Assembly: GCF_902459565.1 (NCBI RefSeq)
Contig: NZ_CABPSN010000001.1
Coordinates: forward strand, 868,001 to 932,000
Direction: 5' to 3'
From: Pandoraea aquatica
GTDB taxonomy: Bacteria; Pseudomonadota; Gammaproteobacteria; Burkholderiales; Burkholderiaceae
DNA: 64,000 bases
Positions 11,087 to 20,984 of the stretch are shown here, piece after piece. Under the pieces are notes generated by a model. The model saw only the letters and a program-made list of their open reading frames with translations. It made no database searches and was not told the DNA's origin. Numbering within the stretch: the first letter of the stretch is position 1; each line of letters begins with the position of its first letter. A program made the translations under genes and the position numbers.

Positions 11087-11656
11087 TCACTGGCTCGCGC
11101 CAGCCCCCGCTGCCGCCGGTGACGCGCCACCGCCGTTGCCACCGCCACCGCCCGTGCCGTTATCGCTCTGGACCATCGTGGTGAAGAACGCCGGGATCGC
11201 GTAGTTGAAACTTTCCAGATAACGACGATAAGCGCGCGACGCTGTCGCTCCGAGCATCGGCAGGCCGGGCCCTGCGGCAAGGTTGTTCGACTGCACGGCG
11301 AGCAACGCTTCGGTCTCGTCGCCAAGCATGCCGTCGCGCGCGGGCGAACCGATGACCGGCGGCGAGGTGCGACGCACCACGTTGGCCGGAATTCGGACGG
11401 CCTGCTGCGAGGGCGCGGCCGTGCTCTGTGCAACGGGTGCCTGCTGTGCCGTGGTGGCGGCCGGTACTGGCTGCGTCACCGGCGCAGCGGACGTCGTAGC
11501 AACGGCGCGCGAGTCCGCTCCCCCCATCGTGCCGGTGACGGGCGCGTTGCTCTGCGCTGCGGCGGCCCCGGCCCAAAGCGTGAACACGGCAAGCCCGAGC
11601 TGCGCCGCACGAAGCGGACTAACGCCCGGTGTTCCCTGAAGTTTCTGGATGGCCAT
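11087..11656 (-). CDS. DUF3613 family periplasmic protein of the Tad locus
   Basis: The ATG at 11656 has a GGGGAG ribosome binding site and gives a signal peptide (LGLAVFTLWAGAAAAQS). Residues about 40-90 are Ala/Thr/Gln-rich. A conserved block follows: RDGMLGDETEALLAVQSNNLAAGPGLPMLG, then ASRAYRRYLESFNYAIPAFF, which is typical of the short DUF3613 proteins found between tadD and tadG in Burkholderiaceae Tad clusters. The C-terminus is glycine-rich. Length is 189 residues. The exact role in pilus assembly is not known. Confidence 0.75.
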   Translation of the reverse strand: MAIQKLQGTPGVSPLRAAQLGLAVFTLWAGAAAAQSNAPVTGTMGGADSRAVATTSAAPVTQPVPAATTAQQAPVAQSTAAPSQQAVRIPANVVRRTSPPVIGSPARDGMLGDETEALLAVQSNNLAAGPGLPMLGATASRAYRRYLESFNYAIPAFFTTMVQSDNGTGGGGGNGGGASPAAAGAGASQ

Positions 11657-11690
11657 CTTCACGTCTCCCCTGATGTTGCTGCGTTCGTTC

Positions 11691-12770
11691 TTACTGCGAA
11701 TGCGCGAAGCGGTCGAGCATCGAGGTCGGCATATCGCTGCGCGGTCCGTCTCCGGCGCGCGCGAGCTTGGCGTCCGATGCCGACGCGACCTGAGATGGCT
11801 TCGACGGCATCTTGCTCTGTCCACTGTCCGACGCGCTCGCCTGCGGCAGTCGGACCACGACCGGCCCATCGCCGTTTGCGCTCTCGCGGGTTGGTGTCGC
11901 GGATGCCGATGCGGTTGCCACGACAGGTGCTGCCTGCGGCGCGATGGCTGCAGCCGCCTGTGCTGCGGCCCGTGCCGCGGCAGCGTCTGCGGCCTGCTTG
12001 CGCGCCTTGGTCTGCGCCCGGATATCGGCAGCCAGCTTGTCGATGGCTTCGCGCGTGGACGGCGGCATCTTGGCGTTCGTCATCATCGCGTCGGCGCGCG
12101 AGCGGTCGCCGGTCACGAGCAGATACACAGCGAGATTGCTGAGCACTTTCTTGCTGTCGGGCTGCAACTCGGCCGCCTGTGCCAGCGGCACACGTGCGGC
12201 AGCGGGCTCACCATTACGCAGCAGCGCGAAGCCCAGATCGCTGAGATAGAACGCCTGTGTCGGTGCGCGCGACACGGCCTCGCGCAGCGCCTGCGTGGCC
12301 CCGGCGTAGTCCTTGCGCTGTGCGGCGACCAGTCCCAGACCGTGCCAGGCGGCAGCGGCTTCGGTGCTACCCAGCAACTGGCGATACGCCTGCTCGGCCG
12401 CGTCGGGCTGCCCCGTCTCGCGCAGAGCATCGGCGCGAAGAATGTCGACGTCAGGCGCGGCACCGAACTGCATGCGGAATTGCTCGATGTGCGCGAGCGA
12501 CGCGAAGTAAGACCCCTGATCCTGCACCTGACGGATCATCGACAGATACAACTCACGCGTGTCGGGCTTCGCAAGCTTTGCTTTTTCCTCGTCGTTCTGC
12601 TGTGCCTGCATGAGCGCGGCGGCCGACGGTGCGCCGTACGCGCCCATCGTCGGCCCGCTACTACACCCGGCCAGCAGCGCGGCACACAGCGCAACGGTCA
12701 CAGTGGACGCGGCGAGCGCGCCGGCATGGCGCGACTGCGCACGTGCGACGTATGGCGTCTGGATTGGCAT
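11691..12770 (-). CDS. tadD: TadD, TPR lipoprotein of the Flp pilus
   Basis: Outer-membrane lipoprotein thought to assist secretin assembly. The start at 12770 gives a signal peptide ending in the lipobox LLAGC, followed by SSGPTMGAYG. TPR repeats fill roughly residues 60-230 (DILRADALRETGQPDAAEQAYRQLL, AWHGLGLVAAQRKDYAGATQAL, YLSDLGFALLRNGEPAAA). The C-terminal third is Ala-rich and low-complexity, ending in LDRFAHSQ. It starts two bases after the tadC stop, indicating one transcript. Length is 359 residues. Confidence 0.9.
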   Translation of the reverse strand: MPIQTPYVARAQSRHAGALAASTVTVALCAALLAGCSSGPTMGAYGAPSAAALMQAQQNDEEKAKLAKPDTRELYLSMIRQVQDQGSYFASLAHIEQFRMQFGAAPDVDILRADALRETGQPDAAEQAYRQLLGSTEAAAAWHGLGLVAAQRKDYAGATQALREAVSRAPTQAFYLSDLGFALLRNGEPAAARVPLAQAAELQPDSKKVLSNLAVYLLVTGDRSRADAMMTNAKMPPSTREAIDKLAADIRAQTKARKQAADAAAARAAAQAAAAIAPQAAPVVATASASATPTRESANGDGPVVVRLPQASASDSGQSKMPSKPSQVASASDAKLARAGDGPRSDMPTSMLDRFAHSQ

Positions 12771-12772
12771 GG

Positions 12773-13816
12773 TCAATTCATGGCCTCCATGGATTTGGTC
12801 AGCGACAGCAGTGCCGGTCCGGCCACCACGAGCATCAGCGCGGGCAGCAGCGTGAGCATCATGGCGAGCGTCATCTTCACGGTGAGCTTGCCGATGCGCT
12901 CCTTCATGGTCTGACGGCGCTGTTCGCGCAAGCGATCGCTGAACTGTTGCAACGGCTCCTGCACCGCGCCGCCGTGCTGTTCGACCTGCACGATCAGTCT
13001 CACCAGCGCGCGCAGATCGTCGTTGTCGTACACCTCGCGCAGCCGTCCCATCGACGCCTCGCGGCCGCGCCCCGACGCGTACTGCCGGTTGGCGTTCTCG
13101 AATTCCTTCGACAGAATCGGCAGCACTTCGCGGAAGTCGGACACCACCACGTACAAGCTCTGGTCCATCGACAGCCCCACGCCTTGCAGCAGTCGCAACA
13201 AGTCGATGAGCAACGGCAGTTCGTCCACCAGATCGCGGCGACGTTGTCCTGCCTTGCGCTGCACGTAAAACTTCGGTGCGAGCAATCCGGCGCCGGCCGC
13301 GCCGATCAGCCGAAGGATCGTGCCGAGCCCGCCACCGCCCGGAAACCACAACCAGACGATCAGCGGCAACACTACCGCCAGCGCCACGCGTGCGAAGAGG
13401 AACAGCGACTTGGCGCGCACGCTGTCATAGCCGCATTGCGCGAGCAGCAGACGATCCTCCGCCGCGATCAGGTTCTGTCCGAGGCGCGTTTCCGACCACT
13501 GCTTGCCGAGCGCCGCCGCACGATCGAGCAGCGAACGCCAGCCACGCTGCTTTGCGCCGCCCTCTCCCACCCCTTGAGCATCGTCGTCGCCGTTGACGTT
13601 GGCACGCAATCCCGCTGGTGACGTGGCGGCGCGCAACGCCGCAAGCGCCTGTTGCTGACGGCTGGCCAACACCTGATCAATCATTCGTTCGCTGCGCCCT
13701 TGCCGCACAGCGCGCAGCAAGATGGCCGACGCCGCCAGTAACAGCCCTGCCGCGACCATCAGCAGGCCGAGCATCATCCAGGTTTGCGAGTCAGTCGAGA
13801 ACGATGAGAAGTTCAT
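12773..13816 (-). CDS. tadC: TadC, inner-membrane platform protein
   Basis: Type II secretion F-domain protein of 347 residues that forms the inner-membrane platform with TadB. An N-terminal helix (MLGLLMVAAGLLLAASAILL) is followed by a cytoplasmic linker, two more helices around residues 145-185 (ALAVVLPLIVWLWFPGG), a cytoplasmic F domain (LPLLIDLLRLLQGVGLSMDQ), and terminal helices (LAMMLTLLPALMLVVAGPA). It lies between tadB and tadD with gaps of 19 and 2 bases. Confidence 0.93.
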   Translation of the reverse strand: MNFSSFSTDSQTWMMLGLLMVAAGLLLAASAILLRAVRQGRSERMIDQVLASRQQQALAALRAATSPAGLRANVNGDDDAQGVGEGGAKQRGWRSLLDRAAALGKQWSETRLGQNLIAAEDRLLLAQCGYDSVRAKSLFLFARVALAVVLPLIVWLWFPGGGGLGTILRLIGAAGAGLLAPKFYVQRKAGQRRRDLVDELPLLIDLLRLLQGVGLSMDQSLYVVVSDFREVLPILSKEFENANRQYASGRGREASMGRLREVYDNDDLRALVRLIVQVEQHGGAVQEPLQQFSDRLREQRRQTMKERIGKLTVKMTLAMMLTLLPALMLVVAGPALLSLTKSMEAMN

Positions 13817-13835
13817 GGCTGCAGGTCCTTCGCGC

Positions 13836-14759
13836 TCAGAGCGACTTGGCCAACCGGTACAGCACGAAACCGCCGAACACTTCCAGTCCCAGCCCGATAG
13901 CCAGCAACTTCTGACCGGCCGGTTCCTGGAACATCGGCTCGAAGAACTTCGGATTCAGCAACATCAGCAACGCACTGACGACGATCGGCAGCGCTGCAAG
14001 CACCCAAGCCGACATCCGCGTCTCGGACGACAGCGCGAACAACTCGGCCTGTGCCTGCTCGCGGTCGCGCATGAAGCCCGACATGCGCGCCAGAATCTGG
14101 TCGGCACGTCCGCCGAAACGCGTCGACAGATCGACGACCGACGCGAACAGATAAATCTCATCGACCTGATAGACGCGTGCAATCTGCTTGAGCGCGACGT
14201 CCAGCTCCACGCCCGCCTGTACCTGACGCACCGCTCGCTCCAGCAACTCGCGCAGCGGCAGATCGGCGTTGCCCGCTGCCGACTGAAACGCCGCAGGCAA
14301 GCTGTTACCGACGGTCAGCATCCGCACCATGCCGTCGAGAAAGATCGGCAACTGGCGCACGATGTCACGATGCCGGCGCGCTGCCTTGAGCCAGTAGCGC
14401 AGTACCGTGACCACCGCGTACACGATCAGAATCACAATCGCCGAGAGCGGCCCCTGCCACGCCCAGAACCCCAGCGTCAGCACGATCCCGGGCACGATCA
14501 GCATGAGATAGAACGGCGTATCGGGCTGCACGCCCGCGCGCTCGAAGAAGAACTCCCACGGCAACGATTTGCGACGCGGCAAACGCACTTCGCCCGTCTC
14601 GGTGCCCCCGAACTTCGGCGCGTTCTGCGCCAGCTGACGCTCAAGGAACGCGCTGGTCGCCTGTTCGCGTGCGCGCTGATGGGTGCGACGCCACAGCTCC
14701 AGCCCCGCTGCCACCAGCAGCAGTGCGATGCATGCGGCCCACAGCACGAGGGCGTTCAT
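13836..14759 (-). CDS. tadB: TadB, inner-membrane platform protein
   Basis: Type II secretion F-domain protein, 307 residues. Membrane segments occur at the N-terminus (LVLWAACIALLLVAAGLEL), near residues 85-125, and at the C-terminus (VLAALPIVVSALLMLLNP and LLAIGLGLEVFGGFVLYRL). The central F domain contains LPIFLDGMVRMLTVGNSLPAA. The ATG at 14759 overlaps the stop codon of tadA as ATGA, which fixes the start and suggests translational coupling. Confidence 0.93.
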   Translation of the reverse strand: MNALVLWAACIALLLVAAGLELWRRTHQRAREQATSAFLERQLAQNAPKFGGTETGEVRLPRRKSLPWEFFFERAGVQPDTPFYLMLIVPGIVLTLGFWAWQGPLSAIVILIVYAVVTVLRYWLKAARRHRDIVRQLPIFLDGMVRMLTVGNSLPAAFQSAAGNADLPLRELLERAVRQVQAGVELDVALKQIARVYQVDEIYLFASVVDLSTRFGGRADQILARMSGFMRDREQAQAELFALSSETRMSAWVLAALPIVVSALLMLLNPKFFEPMFQEPAGQKLLAIGLGLEVFGGFVLYRLAKSL

Positions 14760-16126
14760 CGACGACGTCCGAAGAAGCCACCACCACCGGAGTCCGGCGG
14801 CACATTGCCTTGTTGCGCCTGCACGGCGGCCGCCGCATTGCGGGTCTGCTCTTTGTAACGTTGCAGCTTGGGCGAATGCGGCTGGAGCCCGAGCGAGACC
14901 CACTTGTCCTTTTCCTCGCCGTCCGGACCGACGACAGACTCGTGACGGAACAGCTCCTGCGTCGAGATGACGGTATCGGACACGCCGGTCACTTCGGTAA
15001 TCGACAGAATCCGCCGGCGTCCGCTCGACAGGCGGCCGATCTGCACGATGAAGTCCAGCGCACTCGTGATCTGTCGGCGCAGACTGCTCTCGCTGCCCTG
15101 GAACCCGGCGAAACCCGCCAGCATCTCCAGACGATAGAGACATTCGCGTGGCGAGTTGGCGTGGATCGTGGCCATCGAGCCTTCGTGGCCCGTGTTCATC
15201 GCCTGCATCATTTCCAGCACTTCGGAGCCGCGCACTTCGCCCACGATAATCCGGTCGGGACGCATCCGCAGACTGTTGCGAATCAGGTCGCGAATCGTCA
15301 CTTCACCGGAACCGTCGAAGCCGCCCTGACGCGACTCCAGCCGCACCACGTGCGGGTGGTTCAGCGAGAGTTCGGCCGTGTCTTCCACCGTCACCACGCG
15401 CTCGGTCGCGGGGATAAAACTCGCCAGCGCGTTGAGCAGCGACGTCTTGCCCGAACTCGTGCCGCCGGAGACGAGGATGTTGCAACGCGAGCGCACCGCC
15501 GCTTCGAGCAGGTTGTAGATCTCTTCGTTGAAGCTGCCGAGTTGCAGCAGGTCCGACGGCTTGAGCGGGTCTTTGCGGAACTTACGAATCGAGACGACCG
15601 GGCCGTCCACGGCGAGCGGCTCGATCACTACGTTCAGACGTCCGCCATCGGGCAGACGCGCGTCGACCATCGGATTCGATTCGTCCAGACGCCGCCCGAT
15701 GGGCGCGAGAATACGACGCACGATGCGCAGCAGGTGCTGATTGTCCGAGAAGCGCAGCGCTTCGCGTGCCAGCACACCACGACGCGAGACATACACGTCG
15801 TTGTAGCCGTTGATCAGAATGTCTTCCACGGCGGCGTCGGCCAGCAGATCCTCGATCGGACCGAAGCCGGCCAGTTCCTTGGTCAACGCGTCGGATATCT
15901 GACGCAACTCCGCCTCGTTGATCGGGATGCGGCGCAGACGCACGAAGCCGTCCATCTCCAGATCGACGAACTGCTGGATCGCGCTACGGCTCCAGCGCCC
16001 GAATTCCGCGCCGAGTTCTTCGATACGCGCCAGCAGATGTTCGTGCGCAGCGGTCTTGATGTCCTGAAACTGCTGTGAATTGGCAAACGCGCGCTTGTCG
16101 TCGGCAAATTCGATGGAGTCGGTCAT
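14756..16126 (-). CDS. tadA: TadA, secretion ATPase of the Flp pilus
   Basis: Hexameric VirB11/GspE-type ATPase that powers pilin export and assembly. Length from the ATG at 16126 is 456 residues. Visible motifs are Walker [10 protein letters not shown] (221-229), the Walker B/Asp box region ([20 protein letters not shown]) and the His box [16 protein letters not shown]. The C-terminal tail ends in glycines and arginines ([13 protein letters not shown]). The start is one base beyond the tadZ stop and has GGGAAAG upstream. Confidence 0.95.
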   Translation of the reverse strand: MTDSIEFADDKRAFANSQQFQDIKTAAHEHLLARIEELGAEFGRWSRSAIQQFVDLEMDGFVRLRRIPINEAELRQISDALTKELAGFGPIEDLLADAAVEDILINGYNDVYVSRRGVLAREALRFSDNQHLLRIVRRILAPIGRRLDESNPMVDARLPDGGRLNVVIEPLAVDGPVVSIRKFRKDPLKPSDLLQLGSFNEEIYNLLEAAVRSRCNILVSGGTSSGKTSLLNALASFIPATERVVTVEDTAELSLNHPHVVRLESRQGGFDGSGEVTIRDLIRNSLRMRPDRIIVGEVRGSEVLEMMQAMNTGHEGSMATIHANSPRECLYRLEMLAGFAGFQGSESSLRRQITSALDFIVQIGRLSSGRRRILSITEVTGVSDTVISTQELFRHESVVGPDGEEKDKWVSLGLQPHSPKLQRYKEQTRNAAAAVQAQQGNVPPDSGGGGFFGRRR

Positions 16127-16127
16127 A

Positions 16128-17480
16128 TCAGTGCTTTCCCATGAATCGGCCCAGCCAGCCCGACGACTGGCGGTGCGACGCGGCTCCCGCATGCTGTGCG
16201 GAAAGCAGTCGTTCCACCAACGGTTGCAGCGCGCGCACATACGGGTCGCTGCGCGCCGTGTCGATGATCAGCTTGCCCTGATTGGTGGCCGAGAGCATGG
16301 CGAGCGGCCGGTCGGGCAGCGTGGCGAGCAGCGGCACGTCGAAGCGCTTGGCGATCTGGTCGGCCGCCATGCCGTAACGCGGGTCATAACGATTGAGCAC
16401 GAGGTGCAGATGGCTGCGCTCGACGCTCTTCTCCTCCAGATCGCGCAGCATCGACGCGAGCGAGACGATCGCGCCCACGCTCTGGTCCACCACGAGCCAC
16501 ACTTCGTCGGCCGCGCGCACTAGGCTCGCCACGAACTGCGGATTCGAGAAGCCGCCGAGGTCGGCCACGATCAGATCGAAGAACGCGCGCAGGCGGTCGG
16601 TGAGCGCGAGCGCATCGGCCGCCGCCACGCTGCGCATATCGCCCAGATCGAGCGGCAGCGGCAGCACGGCCAGACCGCTCGGCGCGTGCGAAACGGCCGT
16701 GTGCACGAGCGTTTCGTCGAAACGGCGCAGGTTTTGCACCGCCTCGGCGAAGCTGAACTGGCTTTGCGTGTTGAGATACAGCAGACCGTCGCCGGAAGGC
16801 AGCCCGAGATCGAGCAGTGCGACGTGACCGAGCAGCGAGCTGTCGAACTTGTCGTCCTTGTTCGCGTTGGCCTTGGCCGCCTTCGCGGTCTTCTCCGCAC
16901 GGTCCGGGTCGGTGCCGACGGACATTTCCTGACCGAGTTGCGACAGATGTGCCGCAAGCGTGCTGCATCCGACGCCGATCCGGGCACCGAGCAACACGAT
17001 GAACCGGCCATGACGTTGAGGCGCCGCCGCTACGCTTGCCGTGGGCGTGTGATCGATCACGCGACGCACGACCTCGAGCGCTTCCTCATGCGTCGAATGC
17101 ATGTCGATGAAATCGTGGACGCCGGCGCGCATTGCGGCCTTCATGCCGTCGGCGCGGACCATCGAACCCACGGCGACCAGCGGCAGCTTGGGGGCGACGC
17201 GTTTGAGCATCTGCGCCAGTTCCGTCGCCTGCGCGATGCCGCCATCGGGCGGGTCGTCGGCATGACCGGTCGGCTCGCCCGAGAAGTCGAGCAGCACGAC
17301 CTGCGGATCGAGATCGCCGATGCGCTGCTGCAACTGCGCCGGACGTCCGGCCTCCTGCAGCACCACGCCCTCTTCGCGCAAAGCCGCCGAGAGCCACTGT
17401 CCGTGGCCGGCATGTGCGCTGCAAAAAAGAAAGCGATGCAACTCAGTCATGGTGTCCAGTATTCGCGTCGGTGCGTTCAT
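16128..17480 (-). CDS. tadZ: TadZ/CpaE, pilus localisation ATPase-like protein
   Basis: MinD/ParA-superfamily protein that places the Tad machine in the cell. The N-terminal half is receiver-like (VVLLDFSGEPTG, LPLVAVGSMVRADGMKAAMR). The ATPase half begins at GRFIVLLGARIGVGCSTLAA, a deviant Walker A, and contains VALLDLGLPSGDGLLYLNT and DLIVADLGG. The start at 17480 is supported by an AAGGAG ribosome binding site eight bases upstream. Length is 450 residues. Confidence 0.9.
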   Translation of the reverse strand: MNAPTRILDTMTELHRFLFCSAHAGHGQWLSAALREEGVVLQEAGRPAQLQQRIGDLDPQVVLLDFSGEPTGHADDPPDGGIAQATELAQMLKRVAPKLPLVAVGSMVRADGMKAAMRAGVHDFIDMHSTHEEALEVVRRVIDHTPTASVAAAPQRHGRFIVLLGARIGVGCSTLAAHLSQLGQEMSVGTDPDRAEKTAKAAKANANKDDKFDSSLLGHVALLDLGLPSGDGLLYLNTQSQFSFAEAVQNLRRFDETLVHTAVSHAPSGLAVLPLPLDLGDMRSVAAADALALTDRLRAFFDLIVADLGGFSNPQFVASLVRAADEVWLVVDQSVGAIVSLASMLRDLEEKSVERSHLHLVLNRYDPRYGMAADQIAKRFDVPLLATLPDRPLAMLSATNQGKLIIDTARSDPYVRALQPLVERLLSAQHAGAASHRQSSGWLGRFMGKH

Positions 17481-17583
17481 TTGTGCACTCCTTACTACCC
17501 CAACCCGGCTTTCGCCGATGCTTCGCCCGAGACCACCGCGCCGCCATCGAACCTGCTTCGATCCGGCGCCAACGCCACTTCGG

Positions 17584-18969
17584 TCACTTCGAGAAGCCCG
17601 GCAGTTCGCTGTCGCTTGCCACGCCCATCAAATACTCGCCCCACACAGGCCCCGGCCGCTTCTCCCGGGTGTCCCCCGGCAGCGGCAGCGTCACGTCTCT
17701 GGAAACCGGCTTGACCAGATGCGGCGTGACGATGATGACCAGTTCCTTCTCGATACTGTTGTACTTCAGATTCCGGAAAAACGAGCCGATGAGCGGCAGA
17801 TCGCCCAGCAGCGGCACTTTGTCGACGGCGGCGGTCGTCGTGCGCGAAATCAGGCCGCCGATGATGAAGCTCTCGCCGTCGCCCAGCTCGACCGTCGTAT
17901 CGGCACGCCGCGTCGTGATCGCGGGAATCTGCGTCGACGCAATCACCACAGCATTCGTGTAGTCAAGATCGGACGCCTCCGGCGCGACCTTCAGGGCAAT
18001 CCGATTCGGCGACAGAATCGTCGGCGTCACCGTCAGGCCCACACCGAACGATTTGTAGACGATGGTCGTCGTCCCCAACCCGCCCGACTGCGGCACCGGC
18101 AACTCGCCACCAGCGAGGAAGCTCGCACTTTGTCCCGACAGGGCGACCAGCGACGGTGCGGCCAGTACGCGCCCCAAACCGTTCGACTGCAGCAAGTTGA
18201 TCTTCGCCGACAGGTTGAATGCGCCTCGCGTGATCGATCCGAAGAACGATCCGAAGTTCGACGTCGAGGTGCCGCCGCTGCCGAAGGCGGCCGTGCCCAG
18301 CGTCGAAATCACGCCGAAACCGCCCGATGGCGAGTTGTGCTGTGCCGTGAAGTCCACCCCCAACTGATTCAGGATGTTGCGGTTCACCTCGACGATCTTG
18401 ACGTCGACCTGCACGACGCCGGTGTCTCCGACCGTCGAACGGTCCACCACCACCCCGCCCTTACCCGTCGCATCGACCGCGGCCGCTTGCAGGCCGCTAT
18501 GTTCGATGAGCGTATTCGTATGTCCCTTGATGACCGCCGCACTACCGCGCGCGTCGACGCTCGCCGTGCCGGAGTCGCCCAATGCACTTTGCAGGTTGCC
18601 CTGCACATGAATCTCCCAGCGGGTGGCCTCGCCACCGCGCGGCCACGTCGATACCTGTGTCGTACCGGCCTTCTTGCCGACGACCAGCACCGAGCCGCGA
18701 CGACCGCCCGAACCCTTGAGCACGACGACGTCCGCAATCTCCGGATCGGCAACGGCCACGCGCTCCAGCGTGCCCGGCACCTGCAATTCGCGCTGCTCGT
18801 GCACAGCGAGCGTCAGCGACCGAGCCCCTGCGCTCGGTGCGGTGTCGGCGGCGTCGGCCATCCGGACCGCGACCGTCGCGCCCCCCCCGAGCAGCGCAGC
18901 AAAACAAAACAGCATTCCCGTGACACGTCTGGTTTCTCGTCTGGCAGTGCGAACCTGGCTTCTGATCAT
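17584..18969 (-). CDS. rcpA: RcpA/CpaC, outer-membrane secretin of the Flp pilus
   Basis: Secretin of 461 residues with an N-terminal signal-like segment (TGMLFCFAALLGGGATVAV). A pilus-type N-terminal domain begins at LTLAVHEQRELQVPGTLERV (including VLVVGKKAGTTQVSTW). The secretin core follows, with VQVDVKIVEVNRNILNQLGVDF, LAAPSLVALSGQSASFLAGGE and PLLGDLPLIGSFFR, then TPHLVKPV near the end. The ATG at 18969 is the likely start. It lies between cpaB/rcpC and tadZ. Confidence 0.94.
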   Translation of the reverse strand: MIRSQVRTARRETRRVTGMLFCFAALLGGGATVAVRMADAADTAPSAGARSLTLAVHEQRELQVPGTLERVAVADPEIADVVVLKGSGGRRGSVLVVGKKAGTTQVSTWPRGGEATRWEIHVQGNLQSALGDSGTASVDARGSAAVIKGHTNTLIEHSGLQAAAVDATGKGGVVVDRSTVGDTGVVQVDVKIVEVNRNILNQLGVDFTAQHNSPSGGFGVISTLGTAAFGSGGTSTSNFGSFFGSITRGAFNLSAKINLLQSNGLGRVLAAPSLVALSGQSASFLAGGELPVPQSGGLGTTTIVYKSFGVGLTVTPTILSPNRIALKVAPEASDLDYTNAVVIASTQIPAITTRRADTTVELGDGESFIIGGLISRTTTAAVDKVPLLGDLPLIGSFFRNLKYNSIEKELVIIVTPHLVKPVSRDVTLPLPGDTREKRPGPVWGEYLMGVASDSELPGFSK

Positions 18970-19103
18970 GGCGTGGCTGTATCGGTCACTGTGTCGGTTA
19001 AGTGGTGTTCGTCGCACTGGTTGCCCCCCGCGCTCGAACATCACCGGATCTGCTCGTCACTTCAATTCAGGTCACTCAGTTCAAATCGTTGCGATGCGTT
19101 GGG

Positions 19104-20138
19104 TTAGAAGGACGCGGTGGATCGCTCGGCACCGCGCACGACTTCGACCGTGCCGCCACCCCCGCCACCGCCGCCGCCCGGCGCACGCGGTGCGGGTGCT
19201 GCCGCCGTGCGTCGCGGCGGCTCGCCCGCCAGACCCGTCGTCGCGATACCGGCGTAGGCCTGGTTCTCCGGCGAGTTCAGTGCGGCCTTGTTGTCGCCCA
19301 CGAGACCGGCCTTGCTCACGAGTACGGGCGGCGTCGGCGGGAACAGCGAGGTATCGGGTTTGGTGTCGTCGGCCGGGTTGCGCAATGCGAGCGTGATCTT
19401 GCCCTGCTGCGCGCCGAGCACGAGCCGGTTGACGTCTTCGATCGGCACAGCGACGACCGCCGAGGTCGCGGGCATCGGCGGCGGTTGCGGCACGGTCGCT
19501 TGTTGGGGCGGCGGCGCACTGGCCGTCGCTGCTGCGACCGTGGAGGCGACAGTGGGCGCTGCGGGTGGCGGCGTGATGTCGTCGAGCGACGCGTTGCCGT
19601 AGGTCAGCACTCGCACGCGCGACGCCAGCAAACGCGCTTGCGTGTCGTCCACCAGCCCGACCGTCGGGCTGCCGGCCGGCTGATTCGTCTTCATCGTGAA
19701 GAAGACGTCCACGAAATCGCCGGGGCGAATGCGGTTGCTCACGCCAACCGTCTCGGTCACGGGAAGGGCGACGGCGCGCTCGCCGGGAGCGAGCTGCATC
19801 GCGAGCCCGCGTGCCAGCGTGTTTTGCGTCACGGGCACGCCCGCCGCGAGGGCGACGAGCGGCACACGGCCCACGACGTCCGCCGGGTTGGCGAAGGCAT
19901 TAGGCGTCTGGCTGTCGAACTGCGCAATCTTGATGTCGTCGGCCGTAATCGGCTTGCCCGGGGCAAGCGCCTTAGCCGCCACCACGGCCGGGAAGCGCTG
20001 TGTCAGCGTTTGGGTCACCGCCGAGGGCGTGGCATTCGGCGCAGGCGCATTGTTCGTTCCCAGACGCAATGCGAACAGCGCCAGCGCGACACCGACGATA
20101 ACCAGCACAGCAGCAAGAATCTTGGTGGCTTTGTTCAT
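19104..20138 (-). CDS. cpaB: CpaB/RcpC, Flp pilus assembly protein
   Basis: Periplasmic protein of 344 residues, anchored by an N-terminal helix (ILAAVLVIVGVALALFAL). A SAF domain follows (VVAAKALAPGKPITADDIKI, then LARGLAMQLAPGERAVALPV), with the RcpC domain from IRPGDFVDVFFTMKTN onward. A Pro/Ala-rich insert lies near 190-230, and the C-terminus is rich in proline and glycine before VEVVRGAERSTASF. It is upstream of the secretin gene, the usual Tad order. Confidence 0.93.
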   Translation of the reverse strand: MNKATKILAAVLVIVGVALALFALRLGTNNAPAPNATPSAVTQTLTQRFPAVVAAKALAPGKPITADDIKIAQFDSQTPNAFANPADVVGRVPLVALAAGVPVTQNTLARGLAMQLAPGERAVALPVTETVGVSNRIRPGDFVDVFFTMKTNQPAGSPTVGLVDDTQARLLASRVRVLTYGNASLDDITPPPAAPTVASTVAAATASAPPPQQATVPQPPPMPATSAVVAVPIEDVNRLVLGAQQGKITLALRNPADDTKPDTSLFPPTPPVLVSKAGLVGDNKAALNSPENQAYAGIATTGLAGEPPRRTAAAPAPRAPGGGGGGGGGTVEVVRGAERSTASF

Positions 20139-20288
20139 GGCTTGGGGCCTGTCGGCCGTTCAGTCACAACTTGCGGAATGCCGGCGAGCCGGCGGCATAT
20201 CAATCTGATGCGACTTTCTGTTGCCTCACTCGTTGTCCTACTTGTCCCGTGCTTGCTTCGTGCTTGTTCCACCGATCCAAACCATCGC

Positions 20289-20774
20289 TCAACTCCCCCC
20301 TAACGTCGATGTGTCCAGCGTCACGGCCGCCGTACCGATCACGGTTTGCGGCACCAGCGCGCCCAGCCCCGGCCAGTTGACCGTCATCGGCTGAGTCAGC
20401 GTCAGCGTCACATGGACGATGCATTGCGACACCGTACCGGTCCCCGACGCCGGGCAGGGATACGTGGCGTCCACCGGAAACGTCGCGCTGACGGCCGACG
20501 CCGAAGGCCAGGTCAGCGTGGTATTGATCGCCGTCGTGGCGTAGCCCTGACGCTGTGCCATCGTGCCGGCGCGCAACATCGCACGGCCCGCTTCGGAGGC
20601 GGCCTGTGTGAGCATTTGCCGGGCAAGAATGTTGATGGAGAAGGCGACGGCGACGTAGAAGGCAGGCAGCAGGATCATGAGGATGAGCATGAATTCCAGA
20701 GCAGCGACACCGCGCGGTCGTGTTGACCGAACGCATCGCAACCCTGAATTTGCCCGTGCCCCAGACCGCTTCAT
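20289..20774 (-). CDS. tadE: TadE-like minor pseudopilin
   Basis: TadE family protein of 161 residues. After a basic N-terminus the signature GVAALEFMLILMILLPAFYV (about 22-41) gives a prepilin-like membrane helix with the conserved Glu. The rest, beginning ILARQMLTQAASEAGRAML, is exported. The start at 20774 has GGGGAG upstream. It is separated from cpaB by 150 bases. Confidence 0.88.
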   Translation of the reverse strand: MKRSGARANSGLRCVRSTRPRGVAALEFMLILMILLPAFYVAVAFSINILARQMLTQAASEAGRAMLRAGTMAQRQGYATTAINTTLTWPSASAVSATFPVDATYPCPASGTGTVSQCIVHVTLTLTQPMTVNWPGLGALVPQTVIGTAAVTLDTSTLGGS

Positions 20775-20984
20775 GACGATACTCCCCGTCGCGCACGGCG
20801 CTTTTCGACCGTGTCTGGCGACGCATGAACCTGCAAATTTGCGCGGCGTCGCCCGCGCCTCCCGTTATTACGGTGCTGGCTTCGCCAACACTCGTCACCT
20901 CTGATGCACGCCTACTTTGCGATGGTCAGCGATCTTGCTGCTGCCTACGGCCGGGGCCCTCACACCTTCATCCGCTCACTGCCT